Source of the DNA: CAVQXR01 sp046330455
GTDB lineage: Bacteria > Actinomycetota > Thermoleophilia > Gaiellales > Gaiellaceae
Reading direction: 5' to 3'
Assembly: GCA_046330455.1 (NCBI GenBank)
Contig: JAXLSU010000006.1
Location: 155,077 to 219,076, forward strand
Length of the DNA stretch: 64,000 bases
Below are positions 16,246-24,545 of this stretch, in pieces (positions within the stretch are counted from its first letter, which is position 1; each line of letters opens with the position of its first letter). Under the pieces are notes generated by a model. The model was not told where the DNA came from, ran no database searches, and was given only the letters and a program-made list of their open reading frames with translations. The position numbers were made by a program, and so were the translations under genes.

Positions 16246-18189
16246 ATGTCAGACTTCGCCGCCTCCGAGGACAAGCCGACCGGCTGGCGAGACCGGATGC
16301 GGGTGGACGGCGCGACGATCCCGGAGAAGGTCGTCCCGTTCGCTCTTGGCGGGGGCACGGTCGGCGCTCTCGCAGCGGCCGGCGGCGGGTACTTCCCGCC
16401 CGCCTGGGGCTGGAGCTCGCTGGCGCTCCTCTGGGTGGCCGCGGCGGGGCTCGTCGTCTCGCGCGGCGTCACGCTCGAGCGGGCCGACCTGACCCTCGTC
16501 GGAGCTCTCCTCGCCCTCCTCGCGTGGACCGCGCTCTCCGTCGTCTGGTCGGGGAGCGAGACGAGCACGATCCTCGAGGTCCAGCGCCTCGTCGTCTACG
16601 TGGCCGCCGCCGCAGCGGCGCTCCTCGTCGTTCGCAGGCAGACGGTGCCCGTCTTCGTCGGCGGCGTTCTGCTCGGCATCACGGCCGTCTCGAGCTATGC
16701 CCTCGCCACCCGTCTCGTTCCCGGGCGTTTCGGAGCCTACGATTCGCTCGAAGGCGGCTACCGGCTCGCCGAGCCGCTGGGGTACTGGAACGCGCTCGGG
16801 ATCCTCGCCGCGCTCGGCATCCTGCTCGCCGGCGGGCTGGCGGCCCGGGCGGTGCCGCTCGCGGCTCGGGCTCTGGCGGGAGCGAGCGTCGCCATCCTCG
16901 CGCCCACGCTGTTCTTCACGTTCAGCCGCGGCGCCTGGATCGCGCTGGGGCTCGGGATCGTCGCCATGATCGCCCTCGACGCGAGGCGCCTGCAGCTCGC
17001 GACGACGCTCCTGGCCGTTGCCCCGGCGGCGGTGGTCACGGTCTGGCTGGGCTCCCGTGCCGACGCCCTGACCGCTGCAGGCGCTCCGCTCGCCGAGGCC
17101 TCCCGCGACGGCCGGCGGCTCGTCGCCTACGTGGTGATTCTCGCCGTGCTCTCGGCCGGTCTCGTGCTCGCGGCGGCCTACTCGGAGCGACACGTGCGGG
17201 TTACGAGGCGTGTCCGGCTCGCGTGCGCGGGGGGCCTCGTGCTCGTGGTCGTCCTTGCTCTCGTCGCCGCCTCCGTCGCCTACGGCAGCCCGGCGAGCAT
17301 CGCGCGGAAGGCCTGGGCGCAGGTCCACGCGCCGGCGCCGACGAGCGAGGGCGAGCTGACGGGCAGGCTCTTCAGCCTCTCCGCGAACGGTCGGCTGGAG
17401 CTCGCCAGCGTCGCCCTCGACGACTTCGCAGAGAGCCCGATCGCCGGCTCGGGCGCGGGAACGTACGAGCGCTACTGGCTCCAGCACCGGGACATCCCGG
17501 GCAAGGTGCGTGACGCCCACTCGCTGTACCTGGAGGTGCTCGCCGAGCTCGGCGTGATCGGGCTCGTGCTCCTGCTCGTTGCCCTCGCAGTCCCGCTCGC
17601 CGCCGCGGTGCGGGCGCGCCGCCGCCCGCTCGTGTCGGCCGCGCTGGGTGCGTACGTCGCCTACCTCGCCCATGCGGGCATCGACTGGGACTGGGAGATG
17701 ACGGCCGTCACCGTCGCCGCGCTGTTCTGCGGGGTCGCCGTGATCGTGGAGGCACGGCGGCGTGAGGAGGACGCGACGCCTCGCGCGGTGCCGTTCCCCG
17801 TGGCCGCGCTCGGCGGCGTGGCCTTGCTGGCGGCGTTCTCCTTCGTCGGGCTCATCGGGAACGTCTCGCTCTCGAGAGGCGAGGGCGCTCTCGCTGCCCT
17901 GCAGTACGAGAAGGCCGTGTCGGAGGCCAGGCGCGCGAGCACCTGGGCCCCCTGGTCATCGGAGCCCTGGCGCCTGCTCGGCGAGGCGCAGCTCGCTGCC
18001 GGAGAGATCACCGCCGCGCGCGCCAGCCTCCGCTCGGCCGTCTCGGAGGATCCGGACGACTGGAAGCTCTGGCTGTCGCTCGCGCTCGCCACGGAAGGCG
18101 AGGAGCAGGAGCAGGCGCTCGCCGAGGCGAAGCGCCTCAACCCGCTCAGCGGGCAGGTGCGCCAGATCGAGGAGTCACTGGGCCCGTGA
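16246..18189 (+). CDS. O-antigen ligase/polymerase (Wzy/WaaL-like) membrane protein with C-terminal TPR-like region
   Basis: A 647-residue multi-pass protein with about 12 helices. The Wzy_C/O-antigen-ligase signature lies at about residues 398-440: AGSGAGTYERYW, then DAHSLYLEVLAELGVIGL, a conserved periplasmic loop before a helix. The C-terminal ~110 residues are soluble, with TPR-like helices (WLLGEAQLAAGEITAARASL-type pattern, e.g. LLGEAQLAAGEITAARAS). Such proteins join or polymerise lipid-linked glycans. It stands 11 kb away from the main polysaccharide locus, which has its own copy at 36876. ATG 16246 is the start; a distinct promoter was not recognised. Confidence 0.85.
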   Translation: MSDFAASEDKPTGWRDRMRVDGATIPEKVVPFALGGGTVGALAAAGGGYFPPAWGWSSLALLWVAAAGLVVSRGVTLERADLTLVGALLALLAWTALSVVWSGSETSTILEVQRLVVYVAAAAAALLVVRRQTVPVFVGGVLLGITAVSSYALATRLVPGRFGAYDSLEGGYRLAEPLGYWNALGILAALGILLAGGLAARAVPLAARALAGASVAILAPTLFFTFSRGAWIALGLGIVAMIALDARRLQLATTLLAVAPAAVVTVWLGSRADALTAAGAPLAEASRDGRRLVAYVVILAVLSAGLVLAAAYSERHVRVTRRVRLACAGGLVLVVVLALVAASVAYGSPASIARKAWAQVHAPAPTSEGELTGRLFSLSANGRLELASVALDDFAESPIAGSGAGTYERYWLQHRDIPGKVRDAHSLYLEVLAELGVIGLVLLLVALAVPLAAAVRARRRPLVSAALGAYVAYLAHAGIDWDWEMTAVTVAALFCGVAVIVEARRREEDATPRAVPFPVAALGGVALLAAFSFVGLIGNVSLSRGEGALAALQYEKAVSEARRASTWAPWSSEPWRLLGEAQLAAGEITAARASLRSAVSEDPDDWKLWLSLALATEGEEQEQALAEAKRLNPLSGQVRQIEESLGP

Positions 18190-18211
18190 GCTGCCTGTAA
18201 GGGTCCGGGCC

Positions 18212-18223
18212 TACCGGCCGGTA
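18212..18223. promoter_or_regulatory. 12-bp perfect palindrome upstream of the LPFTG protein gene
   Basis: TACCGGCCGGTA is a perfect 12-bp palindrome 41 bases before GTG 18265, in the short gap after the ligase gene. It could be an operator half-site pair or a small hairpin; its function is not shown. Confidence 0.3.
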
Positions 18224-18264
18224 TCTCACATAGGTACGCACAACGAGGCAGGGAGAGATACAGG

Positions 18265-18882
18265 GTGGCGAAGCTGACGGGGAGACAGGAGGATCCGCCC
18301 GAGCTCGAGGCGACGCTGCGTGCGAGCCGCCCGGAGCCGCGCCCCGAGCTCGTTTCGCGACTGTCGGCCGAGATCAGCCGGTCGGGGGAGTCGCGTCGCA
18401 GACCCGCGCGGTCGGTCCGCCTGGCCCCGCTCCTCGGCTTCGCCGTCCTCGTGCTTCTCGCCTTCGGTGCGTTCGGCGGGGCCGCGATCGCCGTGAACGG
18501 CAGCGACGGCGACAGCGCAGCCGAGCAGGGAGCGCTCGCCGACCGTGCGCCCGCCCGGGCAGCCGGCGAGCAGTACGACGAGGATGTCGTGCTCTGCCAC
18601 AAGCCCAACGGCCCGAGCCCCCAGACGCTCACGCTGCCGCCGAACGCCGTCGACGCCCACCTCGCCCACGGCGACACGCTCGGTCCCTGCGAACAGGGCG
18701 GCGTGGCCGGCGGCGTGGCGAGCGGTGGCAACGGCGGCGGGTCGGGGGTGGCCGGTGCGATCGGCAGCGGAGGCGCCCTGCCGTTCACGGGCCTGAACCT
18801 CATGCTCGTCGTGGTCGGCGGCGTGGCGCTCCTTGCGGCGGGCCTCGTGCTCCGCCGCGGCGTTCGCTCGCCGGGACCGTAG
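18265..18882 (+). CDS. Membrane protein with anti-sigma-like N-terminus, CHKP...HLAHGD motif and LPFTG end
   Basis: A 205-residue protein I cannot name. Residues 1-50 are charged and helical (PELVSRLSAEISRSGESRR), like the short cytoplasmic part of some anti-sigma factors. A membrane helix follows (LLGFAVLVLLAFGAFGGAAIAV, about 56-77). The outer part has a Cys/His block, LCHKPNG and HLAHGDTLGPC, that recurs in extracellular actinobacterial proteins, then a Gly-rich linker. The end is LPFTG, a hydrophobic helix and RRGVRS, which matches a sortase-type sorting signal. The tail meets a sigma-factor gene tail-to-tail (6 bases between). GTG 18265 follows a GGGAGAGA ribosome site. Confidence 0.65.
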   Translation: MAKLTGRQEDPPELEATLRASRPEPRPELVSRLSAEISRSGESRRRPARSVRLAPLLGFAVLVLLAFGAFGGAAIAVNGSDGDSAAEQGALADRAPARAAGEQYDEDVVLCHKPNGPSPQTLTLPPNAVDAHLAHGDTLGPCEQGGVAGGVASGGNGGGSGVAGAIGSGGALPFTGLNLMLVVVGGVALLAAGLVLRRGVRSPGP

Positions 18883-18888
18883 CGCAGC

Positions 18889-19383
18889 TCAGGACGTCGT
18901 CGCCGAGCCGTCGCCGAGCACCGTTCGCAGGCGGGCGAGAGCCCGATGCAGGGCGACCTCGGCCGCGTTCGTTCGCATCCCGGTCAGCTCCGCGATCTGG
19001 CGTGCGGTCAGGTCGGCGCCGTAGCGGAGCGCAATCAGGTCACGGTCGCGATCCTCGAGTGACGCGAGCGCCTGCGAGAGCGTGATCCGGCGTACGGCGT
19101 CATCCTCGAGGCTTCCACCTTCCGCCTCGTCGACCCGGTCGGAGATCTGCTCGAGCGAACGCGAAGCTCCGAGCTCGGCGATGCGGAAGCGTGCGATCCC
19201 GAGGAGCCATGCCAGAGGCGTCCCTTTGCCGGGATCGTAGGAATCGCGATACCTGAGCGCGCGCTCGAAGACGTCGCCGGTCACATCCTCGGCCCCGGGC
19301 CCGTCCCCGATGCGGTAGGCGACGTACGCGTACACCCGCCGGATGAGCGGCCCGGGGTCTGAGAGGGGGTCGCTCCTGTGCAC
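18889..19383 (-). CDS. ECF-like RNA polymerase sigma-70 family factor
   Basis: A 164-residue sigma factor. Region 2 is visible as VYAYVAYRIGDGPGAEDVTGDVFERAL (shown here by AYVAYRIGD and AEDVTGDVFERA), and region 4 as LSQALASLEDRDRDLIALRYG and LTARQIAELTGMRTNAAEVALHRALARL, the helix-turn-helix that reads the -35 box. GTG 19383 was chosen because upstream residues are Arg/Ser/Pro-rich and the frame would otherwise overlap the DUF2252 gene; GTG in VHRSDPLSDP gives the usual ECF N-terminus. It may direct stress or envelope genes. The convergent membrane protein at 18265 is a candidate partner. Confidence 0.88.
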   Translation of the reverse strand: MHRSDPLSDPGPLIRRVYAYVAYRIGDGPGAEDVTGDVFERALRYRDSYDPGKGTPLAWLLGIARFRIAELGASRSLEQISDRVDEAEGGSLEDDAVRRITLSQALASLEDRDRDLIALRYGADLTARQIAELTGMRTNAAEVALHRALARLRTVLGDGSATTS

Positions 19384-19420
19384 GGCCTCGCCGACGAAGC
19401 CTACCCCGCTGGGGAGCGTG

Positions 19421-20842
19421 TCAGATCCCCGTCTGCGCCTCGAGCCGGCCGGTGCGAACGGCCTCGGCGAGCGCCGCGTGGTCGCGCTCGGTCTGGTCGG
19501 CATACGCCTCGGCGAACTCGATCACCGCCCGGTCGAACGTGGCGCTGCGACCGAGGTAGCCGGCGATCGTCGCCGCGTCGCCCGACCGGGCATGGGCGCG
19601 TGCGAGGGTTGCCCCGCACAGCATCGCGTAGAGGGAGAGACCGGTCGGCGACATCGTCTCGATCTCGAACGAGCCCTTCATGTCGCGGAGCTGGCGGAAG
19701 TAGTACTTGATCTCCGGGTCACGCGGGTTGTCGACCCAGCCGAGGAAGATGTCGCTCGCGCCCTGGGTCAGCCGCTGGCCGACGACGACCCGCTGGCCGT
19801 GGTGGGGATGCACGCTTGCGCCCGCGTACGGCTCGAGCACCGAGGCCTGGGCCTGCTTGAGCTGGAGGAAGAGGGGATCCTCCTCGCCCTTTCCGATCAT
19901 GAGCGCGATCAGCGCCGACGTACCGACGCTGCCGACGCCGACGACCTTGTAGGCCAGATCGACGAACTCGTAGTGATCGAGCAGCTGCCGGCGCTCCTCG
20001 GGCATCGACTGCTTCATCTGCTCGAGGGCTCGCCTGACCTGCTCGGCGAGCTCCGGCCGCTCGATTCGCTCGATCAGCGGCGGATCGTCCTTGATCCGGT
20101 AACCGCCGCCGGCCTGCTCGGCGAACCTCGGCAGCGACCCGAGGCTCGTCCGCCGGTGCGCCTTCCGGATCGCCTTGTCGATTCGCCTGGCGTGCTCGGC
20201 ACCCACCTTCGCGGCACCCGTCTCGGGCCCGATGTCGATTTGCTTGGCACCGGCCTGGAGCGCCTGGTTCACGCCCTTGATGTCCACATGGGAGTACCAG
20301 ATCTCGAGATAGCCCATCGGCGCGTACGCGAGCATCTTCGTCCGGTACCACTCGACGCAGGACTGCGCCACCGAGGCGGCCTCGTTGCGGGTGAAGCCGA
20401 AGGTGCGCCCGGCGACGACGAAGCTCGCCGCGAGCCGCTTGACGTCCCACTCGAACGGTGCCGGCAGCGTCTCGTCGAAGTCGTTGACGTCGAACACGAG
20501 CTGCCGCTCCGGCGTCGCGAACATCCCGAAGTTGGAGAGGTGGCAGTCCCCGCACGCCTGCACGCGCAGGCCCGTCGTCGGCGTACCGGCCAGATCGTCC
20601 GCCATCACCACCGCCGAGCCGCGCAGGAACGTGAACGGCGTTGCGAGCATCCGGCCGTAGCGGATCGGTACGAGCTTCGCGATGCGGGTCGCCGCCTGGG
20701 CCTCGAGCATGTCGATCGGATCCGGACGGTCGCTGGCCGTCGTGAAGACCGCGTGGCTCGACCGTGGAACCTGCTTGCGCAGAGCCCGTCCAGCGGCGTA
20801 GCGCTCGGCGGCTGTTGCAGCGTGCGAGAGCTCGACGTTCAT
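19421..20842 (-). CDS. DUF2252 domain-containing protein (kinase-like fold)
   Basis: A 473-residue DUF2252 protein. Typical blocks are RYGRMLATPFTFLRGSA, GDCHLSNFG, FDVNDFDET, PFEWDVKRLAAS and a C-terminal GRSATFDRAVIEFAEAYADQ (seen as FDRAVIEFAEAYADQ). The GDCHLSNFG and DVNDFDE stretches resemble the catalytic and metal loops of aminoglycoside-phosphotransferase-like kinases, and DUF2252 is often described as kinase-like, but no substrate is established. ATG 20842 is preceded by a good GGAAGGTGG ribosome site. The sigma-factor gene follows on the same strand 37 bases later. Confidence 0.88.
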   Translation of the reverse strand: MNVELSHAATAAERYAAGRALRKQVPRSSHAVFTTASDRPDPIDMLEAQAATRIAKLVPIRYGRMLATPFTFLRGSAVVMADDLAGTPTTGLRVQACGDCHLSNFGMFATPERQLVFDVNDFDETLPAPFEWDVKRLAASFVVAGRTFGFTRNEAASVAQSCVEWYRTKMLAYAPMGYLEIWYSHVDIKGVNQALQAGAKQIDIGPETGAAKVGAEHARRIDKAIRKAHRRTSLGSLPRFAEQAGGGYRIKDDPPLIERIERPELAEQVRRALEQMKQSMPEERRQLLDHYEFVDLAYKVVGVGSVGTSALIALMIGKGEEDPLFLQLKQAQASVLEPYAGASVHPHHGQRVVVGQRLTQGASDIFLGWVDNPRDPEIKYYFRQLRDMKGSFEIETMSPTGLSLYAMLCGATLARAHARSGDAATIAGYLGRSATFDRAVIEFAEAYADQTERDHAALAEAVRTGRLEAQTGI

Positions 20843-20934
20843 CGTCCACCTTCCCCTGTCGACGGCCTACGAGCGGCATTCTGTCGCACGTGCGGCGGCA
20901 GCGATGAGGCGGTCGTACGCCCGTGCCCGCCCGA

Positions 20935-22125
20935 TCACCACCCGCCCGGGACGCGCACGAGGATCCTCGTCCCGCTCCCCGGTGCGGAGTCGATCTCGAA
21001 CATGCCGCCGACCCCCTCGATCCGCTCCCGCTGGGAGGCGAGGCCGATGTGCCCCTGCGCGATCCGGTCCGGGAGAGAGGCGACGTCGAAGCCCTTGCCG
21101 TTGTCCTCGACGACGAGGATCGCGTTTCCATCGCGCTCGAGCAGGTCGACGGTCACCGCCGTCGCACCGGCGTGCTGGACCGCGTTCGCAAGGAGCTGCC
21201 TGGCTGCGGAGAAGAGCAGGCGCTCGTGCGGGGACCGGTGCGGCAGCCGCAGGTTGCACGTGAGCCCGAACCCGCCCTGGCGGGCAGCTCGCTGGGCCGC
21301 CGATCCGATCGCTGCTTCGAGCCCGGCCTCGGCGAGCACGAACGGATGGAGCTCGGAGATCGTCTCGCGGAGGTCGACAATCGTCGCGGCGACCGCCGCG
21401 TCTGCCCGCTCGAGGGCAGGGTGCGGCTGGCTCTCGGAGGCCTCGTCCAGCTCGTGCCGGGCCGAGAGGAGGTTCTGGATCGCGTGGTCGTGGAGCCCCT
21501 CTGCGAGCGCAGAACGCTCCCGTTCCTCGGCGGAGAGCGCGTCGGCGAGCAGGCGGCGCCGGGCCGATGCGAGCTGTGCGACGCGCCGCGTTCGGCGCTC
21601 GAGCACGGCGGAGAGGAGCACGGCCGCGGCACCGATCCAGGCGAGGTAGCTCGCGCGTACGGCGATGAAGTGGAGCGCGTCGGGGCCGCTCACGGACGGG
21701 TGGAGGAGTGCCTGCGTCAGGTAGGCAACGAGCGTCGCTCCGCTTGCGAGCGCGGTCAGCGGCGGGCGAAAGCGGAACGCGACCGTGATCGGGACGAGGA
21801 ACAGCGCCAGATGGGCCGGCGAGAAGGCGCCGCCGGAGAGGAGCGCGAGCGTCGTCAGCGAGACGACGTCGATCGTCGTCGTCGCGAGTGAGAAGCGCTG
21901 CCCGACCGGACCCCGGTAGACGCGGACGAGGATCGCGACCGCGAGGCCGGCGAACACCCCGAGCGCGATGTAGAAGGCCTGCGCCTGTGGATCCGGGTGC
22001 GGCAGCGACTCGCCGACTGCGAGGATCGGGATCGCTGCGAGGCGCAGCCAGGCAACCCGCGTCTCGGTCTCGGTCATGTCGGCGCCGAGCGCCGGCGGTG
22101 CGTCGTCGAAGGCCGGCCGCGACAC
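20935..22125 (-). CDS. NarL-type sensor histidine kinase (HisKA_3)
   Basis: A 396-residue membrane sensor kinase. The N-terminal ~170 residues hold about six hydrophobic helices without an obvious extracellular domain, so it may sense the membrane or an intramembrane signal. The dimerisation/phosphoacceptor motif is AEGLHDHAIQNLLSA with the His near residue 212, characteristic of the HisKA_3 class paired with LuxR-type regulators. The ATP-binding domain has LLANAVQHAG (N box), VEDNGKGFD (G1) and GHIGLASQRERIEGVGG (G2). GTG 22125 lies 7 bases after the regulator stop; ATG 22077 is an alternative start. Confidence 0.92.
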   Translation of the reverse strand: MSRPAFDDAPPALGADMTETETRVAWLRLAAIPILAVGESLPHPDPQAQAFYIALGVFAGLAVAILVRVYRGPVGQRFSLATTTIDVVSLTTLALLSGGAFSPAHLALFLVPITVAFRFRPPLTALASGATLVAYLTQALLHPSVSGPDALHFIAVRASYLAWIGAAAVLLSAVLERRTRRVAQLASARRRLLADALSAEERERSALAEGLHDHAIQNLLSARHELDEASESQPHPALERADAAVAATIVDLRETISELHPFVLAEAGLEAAIGSAAQRAARQGGFGLTCNLRLPHRSPHERLLFSAARQLLANAVQHAGATAVTVDLLERDGNAILVVEDNGKGFDVASLPDRIAQGHIGLASQRERIEGVGGMFEIDSAPGSGTRILVRVPGGW

Positions 22126-22132
22126 GCGACCG

Positions 22133-22789
22133 TTACTCGAGCAGGCCTCGGCGCATCGCCTCCGCGACGGCGGCTGCCCGATCGGACACGCCGAGCTTGT
22201 CGTACAGATGCTGGACGTGGGTCTTGACCGTGGTGACGCCGAGGAAGAGCTGCTTTGCGATCTGCGGCAGGCTCTTTCCCTCGGCGATCAGGCGGAGAAT
22301 CTGGCTCTCCCGCTGCGTCAGCGCGGGTGCGTCGCGGGTCGCGCGAAGGCGGATCTCCGAGGCGAGGCCTCCGGCGAGCTCGGATCCGATCACCGTCTCC
22401 CCCCGGGCGCAGGCGAGAACGCCGTCGACGATCTGCTCGCGGCGTGCCTCCTTCGGGAGGTAGCCGGCAGCACCCGTCTGGAGGGCCTGGTAGACGAGGC
22501 CGCTGTCGGTGAACGCCGAGAGCAGGAGCACCCGGGTCGGCAGGCCGTCGCGGACGACGGCGTGGGTGATCGCGACACCGTCGAGCCCCGGGAGCTTGTA
22601 GTCGATCAGCGCGACGTCGGGCTGCTGCTCCGCGATCGAGTCGAGGGCGGCTCGGCCGTCCTCGGCCTGCGCGACGACGTCGATCTGCCCGCTCGCGACG
22701 AGCGCGCGCACCACCCCGTCACGGTAGAGGGGATGGTCGTCGGCGACCACGACCCGGACCTTGCCGCCGGTGGGGCACATCATGAGCAT
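22133..22789 (-). CDS. NarL/LuxR-family response regulator
   Basis: A 218-residue regulator with an N-terminal receiver domain and a C-terminal LuxR helix-turn-helix. Acidic pocket residues are in VVVADDHP (residues 13-20); the phosphoacceptor is D63 in LIDYKLPGLDG, and the switch Thr/Ser and Lys lie in LLLSAFTDS and GYLPKEA. The output domain reads LTQRESQILRLIAEGKS, then GVTTVKTHVQHLYDKLGV. It is the partner of the histidine kinase 7 bases downstream in the same operon. Three in-frame ATGs (22789, 22783, 22780) compete as start. Confidence 0.94.
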   Translation of the reverse strand: MLMMCPTGGKVRVVVADDHPLYRDGVVRALVASGQIDVVAQAEDGRAALDSIAEQQPDVALIDYKLPGLDGVAITHAVVRDGLPTRVLLLSAFTDSGLVYQALQTGAAGYLPKEARREQIVDGVLACARGETVIGSELAGGLASEIRLRATRDAPALTQRESQILRLIAEGKSLPQIAKQLFLGVTTVKTHVQHLYDKLGVSDRAAAVAEAMRRGLLE

Positions 22790-22844
22790 GGTAGATCGCT
22801 GACCGAGTGTCGGTTGCTCGCCCGCCTCCCTCGAGCCTCGCGGG

Positions 22845-23012
22845 TCAGGAGCCGCTGCTCTCGCTACCGCCCGCCGGCCCGCCGGTGATCGACGGCGTTC
22901 CGGAGCTCGTCACCTCGAGCGTGCCCCACATACCTCCCTCGTCGTGGCCCGGCACGAGGCAGTCGATCCGGTAGGTCCCGGGCGTATCGGGTGTGAACGC
23001 GGACGTGTCGAC
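22845..23012 (-). pseudogene. Truncated cupredoxin (plastocyanin-like) C-terminus
   Basis: The last 55 residues of this frame read like the C-terminal half of a type I copper protein: TPGTYRIDCLVPGHDEGGMWG then TLEV, given here as YRIDCLVPGHDEGGM. Cys, His and Met are spaced as the C-terminal copper ligands. Upstream of about 23012 the frame turns into Arg/Pro-rich sequence with no first copper-binding His and no signal peptide, and the other frames do not supply it. It is most simply a 5'-truncated or frameshifted gene remnant. The rest of the 468-base stretch 22790-23257 shows no other gene. Confidence 0.5.
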
Positions 23013-23257
23013 AGGTCGTTGCTGACAGCTGCTCCTTCCGGCAGACAGTGCCCAGAGCATGTGCCAGGCGGGGAGAGGCCGGCATCCGCCGATCGGACGA
23101 TGGGCCGGTTGAATCGACTGGCGCTGCGCGACAAGGCGCCGGCGGCAACGGCGGGGCCGGCTCATCCTCTCGATCCTCCGCTCGCACGATGGCCCGCGGC
23201 CCCGCGGTGGTCGAGACTTGCTGCATCGAACCGCCGGTGTCAACGAAGGAGGACGGC

Positions 23258-23545
23258 ATGGAGAGCGTCAGCAGACGCGAGTCCTGGGCGGGGGCCGTCG
23301 CGCGGAGAGAGGATCTCGAGGGGTTCCGGGTCCGCTCCCGCGACGGCCATCTCGGGTTCGTCGACGCGGTGCGCCGCGACGTGGACACCGGGGAGCCGAC
23401 GTCTCTCGTCGTTCGCGCCGGCCGGATCATCGTCCTGGTCGTGCCGTACGAGACGATCGAGGAGGTGGTGCTGGAACGGGAGCTGGTCATGGTCGGCGGC
23501 GACGTCTCCCGCCTGGTGGGCGACAGCCTCGAGGTGGCGGCCTAG
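23258..23545 (+). CDS. Small PRC-barrel-like protein
   Basis: A 95-residue protein starting at ATG 23258 behind a GAAGGAGG ribosome site. The sequence GFRVRSRDGHLGFVDAVRRD, then TSLVVRAGRIIVLVVPYETIEEV, has the beta-strand pattern of PRC-barrel domains (a 'G..V...dG..G.V' strand pair followed by 'l.V..G.....vp...I'). PRC-barrel proteins are linked to RNA processing and photosynthetic reaction centres but many bacterial copies have no known role. A longer upstream frame exists but lacks support. Two palindromic repeats follow its stop. Confidence 0.6.
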   Translation: MESVSRRESWAGAVARREDLEGFRVRSRDGHLGFVDAVRRDVDTGEPTSLVVRAGRIIVLVVPYETIEEVVLERELVMVGGDVSRLVGDSLEVAA

Positions 23546-23622
23546 TCAGGCGCGTTCGCCCGTGACGTGGTGCCCCGAAACCGTTGAGGAACCGTGGGGG
23601 CGAAAGCGTCCGGGGCCCGTCG

Positions 23623-23734
23623 GGGGCGGGATCTCATCCCGCCCCTGGCGGTGAGCGCACCGGGAGCGGGCAGGGCTTGTAGGGGCGGGATCTCATCCCG
23701 CCCCAGGCGGTGAGCGCACCGGGAACGGAGCAGG
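23623..23734. repeat. Tandem pair of ~59-bp units carrying the dispersed palindrome (copies B and C)
   Basis: The palindrome GGGGCGGGAT / ATCCCGCCCC around CTC occurs at 23623-23645 and again at 23682-23704. Each copy is followed by nearly the same 30 bases (GGCGGTGAGCGCACCGGGA, then CGG.CAGGG), so the whole unit is duplicated with a 59-base period and only a few mismatches. The second copy is preceded by TTGTA. This fills most of the gap 23546-23828, where no gene is seen. Confidence 0.75.
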
Positions 23735-23738
23735 GTGG

Positions 23739-23759
23739 GGGCCGGAGCAAGTCCGGCCC
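23739..23759. repeat. Diverged relative of the dispersed palindrome
   Basis: GGGCCGGA and TCCGGCCC form 8-bp arms around GCAAG, followed by GCACA. The arms and the right flank match copy A at 16102 (followed by GCACGG), but the centre differs. Confidence 0.5.
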
Positions 23760-23828
23760 GCACACCCTCCTTCACTCGCGGCGGCCGATCCCGGCCGGTG
23801 GTGTACGGTCAGACCGCGGTCGTGCCGG

Positions 23829-24488
23829 TCAGGACGATCGACGTTCGCGGAGCAGCTGCTGGGCGAGCGCGCCCGCGAGCCAGGCCTCGTACCGGTCGGG
23901 GCTCCAGCCGCGCCGGCGGACGAGGAGCTGGTAGAGGTCGGGGTGGACGAGCGTCCAGAGGATGTCCGTGGCCGAGGTGACGTCGACGGAGAGGACGCCG
24001 TCGTGCTCGAGCGTCCTCGCGATCTCGCGCATCCCGAGCTCGTAGAGCTCACGCTCGAAGCGCTTCCAGAGCTCGTCGAGCTGCGGGTCGGCCGGCGCTG
24101 CCTGGCGGACGATCTCGGCGACGTCGGCCGTTCTCTCTCTGACCCGGCGTGCGTTGCGGGCGACGAGCACGAGCCGCCGCTCCGGGTCGGGCTCGGCGAG
24201 GACCTCGCGGACCGACGGGCGGTCCGGAAGCGGCACGGGCTCCTCGTCGCCGCGCATGCGCAGGTTCCAGAGCGCCCGGAGCAGCTCGGCCTTCGTCCCG
24301 AAGACGGCGTACACGGTCTTCAGGGCGACGCGGGCCTCCTTCGCGATCGCCGCGACCGGCGTCGCGACGTACCCCCGCTCGGCGAACAGCCGCTCGGCGG
24401 CCTCGAGGATCGCCACGCGGGTCGCCGCAGCCTGCTCGCGGCGCCTGGGCGAGTCGTACGGGCGTGTCCGCTTGACAGGCGGGCTCAT
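23829..24488 (-). CDS. TetR-family transcriptional regulator
   Basis: A 219-residue regulator. The N-terminal TetR helix-turn-helix is clear: RVAILEAAERLFAERGYVAT, then VAAIAKEARVALKTVYAVFGTKAELL. The C-terminal ligand/dimer domain is specific to this protein and gives no ligand clue. ATG 24488 faces a small monooxygenase-like gene, with a 57-base gap that holds an inverted repeat overlapping the promoter of that gene. The usual TetR logic would be self-repression and control of the divergent gene. Confidence 0.92.
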   Translation of the reverse strand: MSPPVKRTRPYDSPRRREQAAATRVAILEAAERLFAERGYVATPVAAIAKEARVALKTVYAVFGTKAELLRALWNLRMRGDEEPVPLPDRPSVREVLAEPDPERRLVLVARNARRVRERTADVAEIVRQAAPADPQLDELWKRFERELYELGMREIARTLEHDGVLSVDVTSATDILWTLVHPDLYQLLVRRRGWSPDRYEAWLAGALAQQLLRERRSS

Positions 24489-24528
24489 GTCGTTACACTA
24501 CTCTCTACTTCATTAGCCTTACAGTGTG
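24472..24528 (+). promoter_or_regulatory. Sigma-70 promoter and inverted-repeat operator between tetR and the monooxygenase gene
   Basis: TTGACA (24472-24477) and TACACT (24494-24499) are spaced 16 bases, a good -35/-10 pair pointing to the gene at 24546. ACACT (24495-24499) and AGTGT (24523-24527) form an inverted repeat centred at 24511, and a second one, CTA..T / A..TAG, shares almost the same centre (24505-24516). This AT-rich patch is exceptional for the region and is the likely TetR operator. Confidence 0.45.
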
Positions 24529-24545
24529 ATGAAAAGGAGTCCGGT

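Noticed and set aside
19384..19503. Longer N-terminus for the sigma factor
   Set aside because: The extra 40 residues are Arg/Ser/Pro-rich, would overlap the DUF2252 gene and are absent from the ECF pattern.
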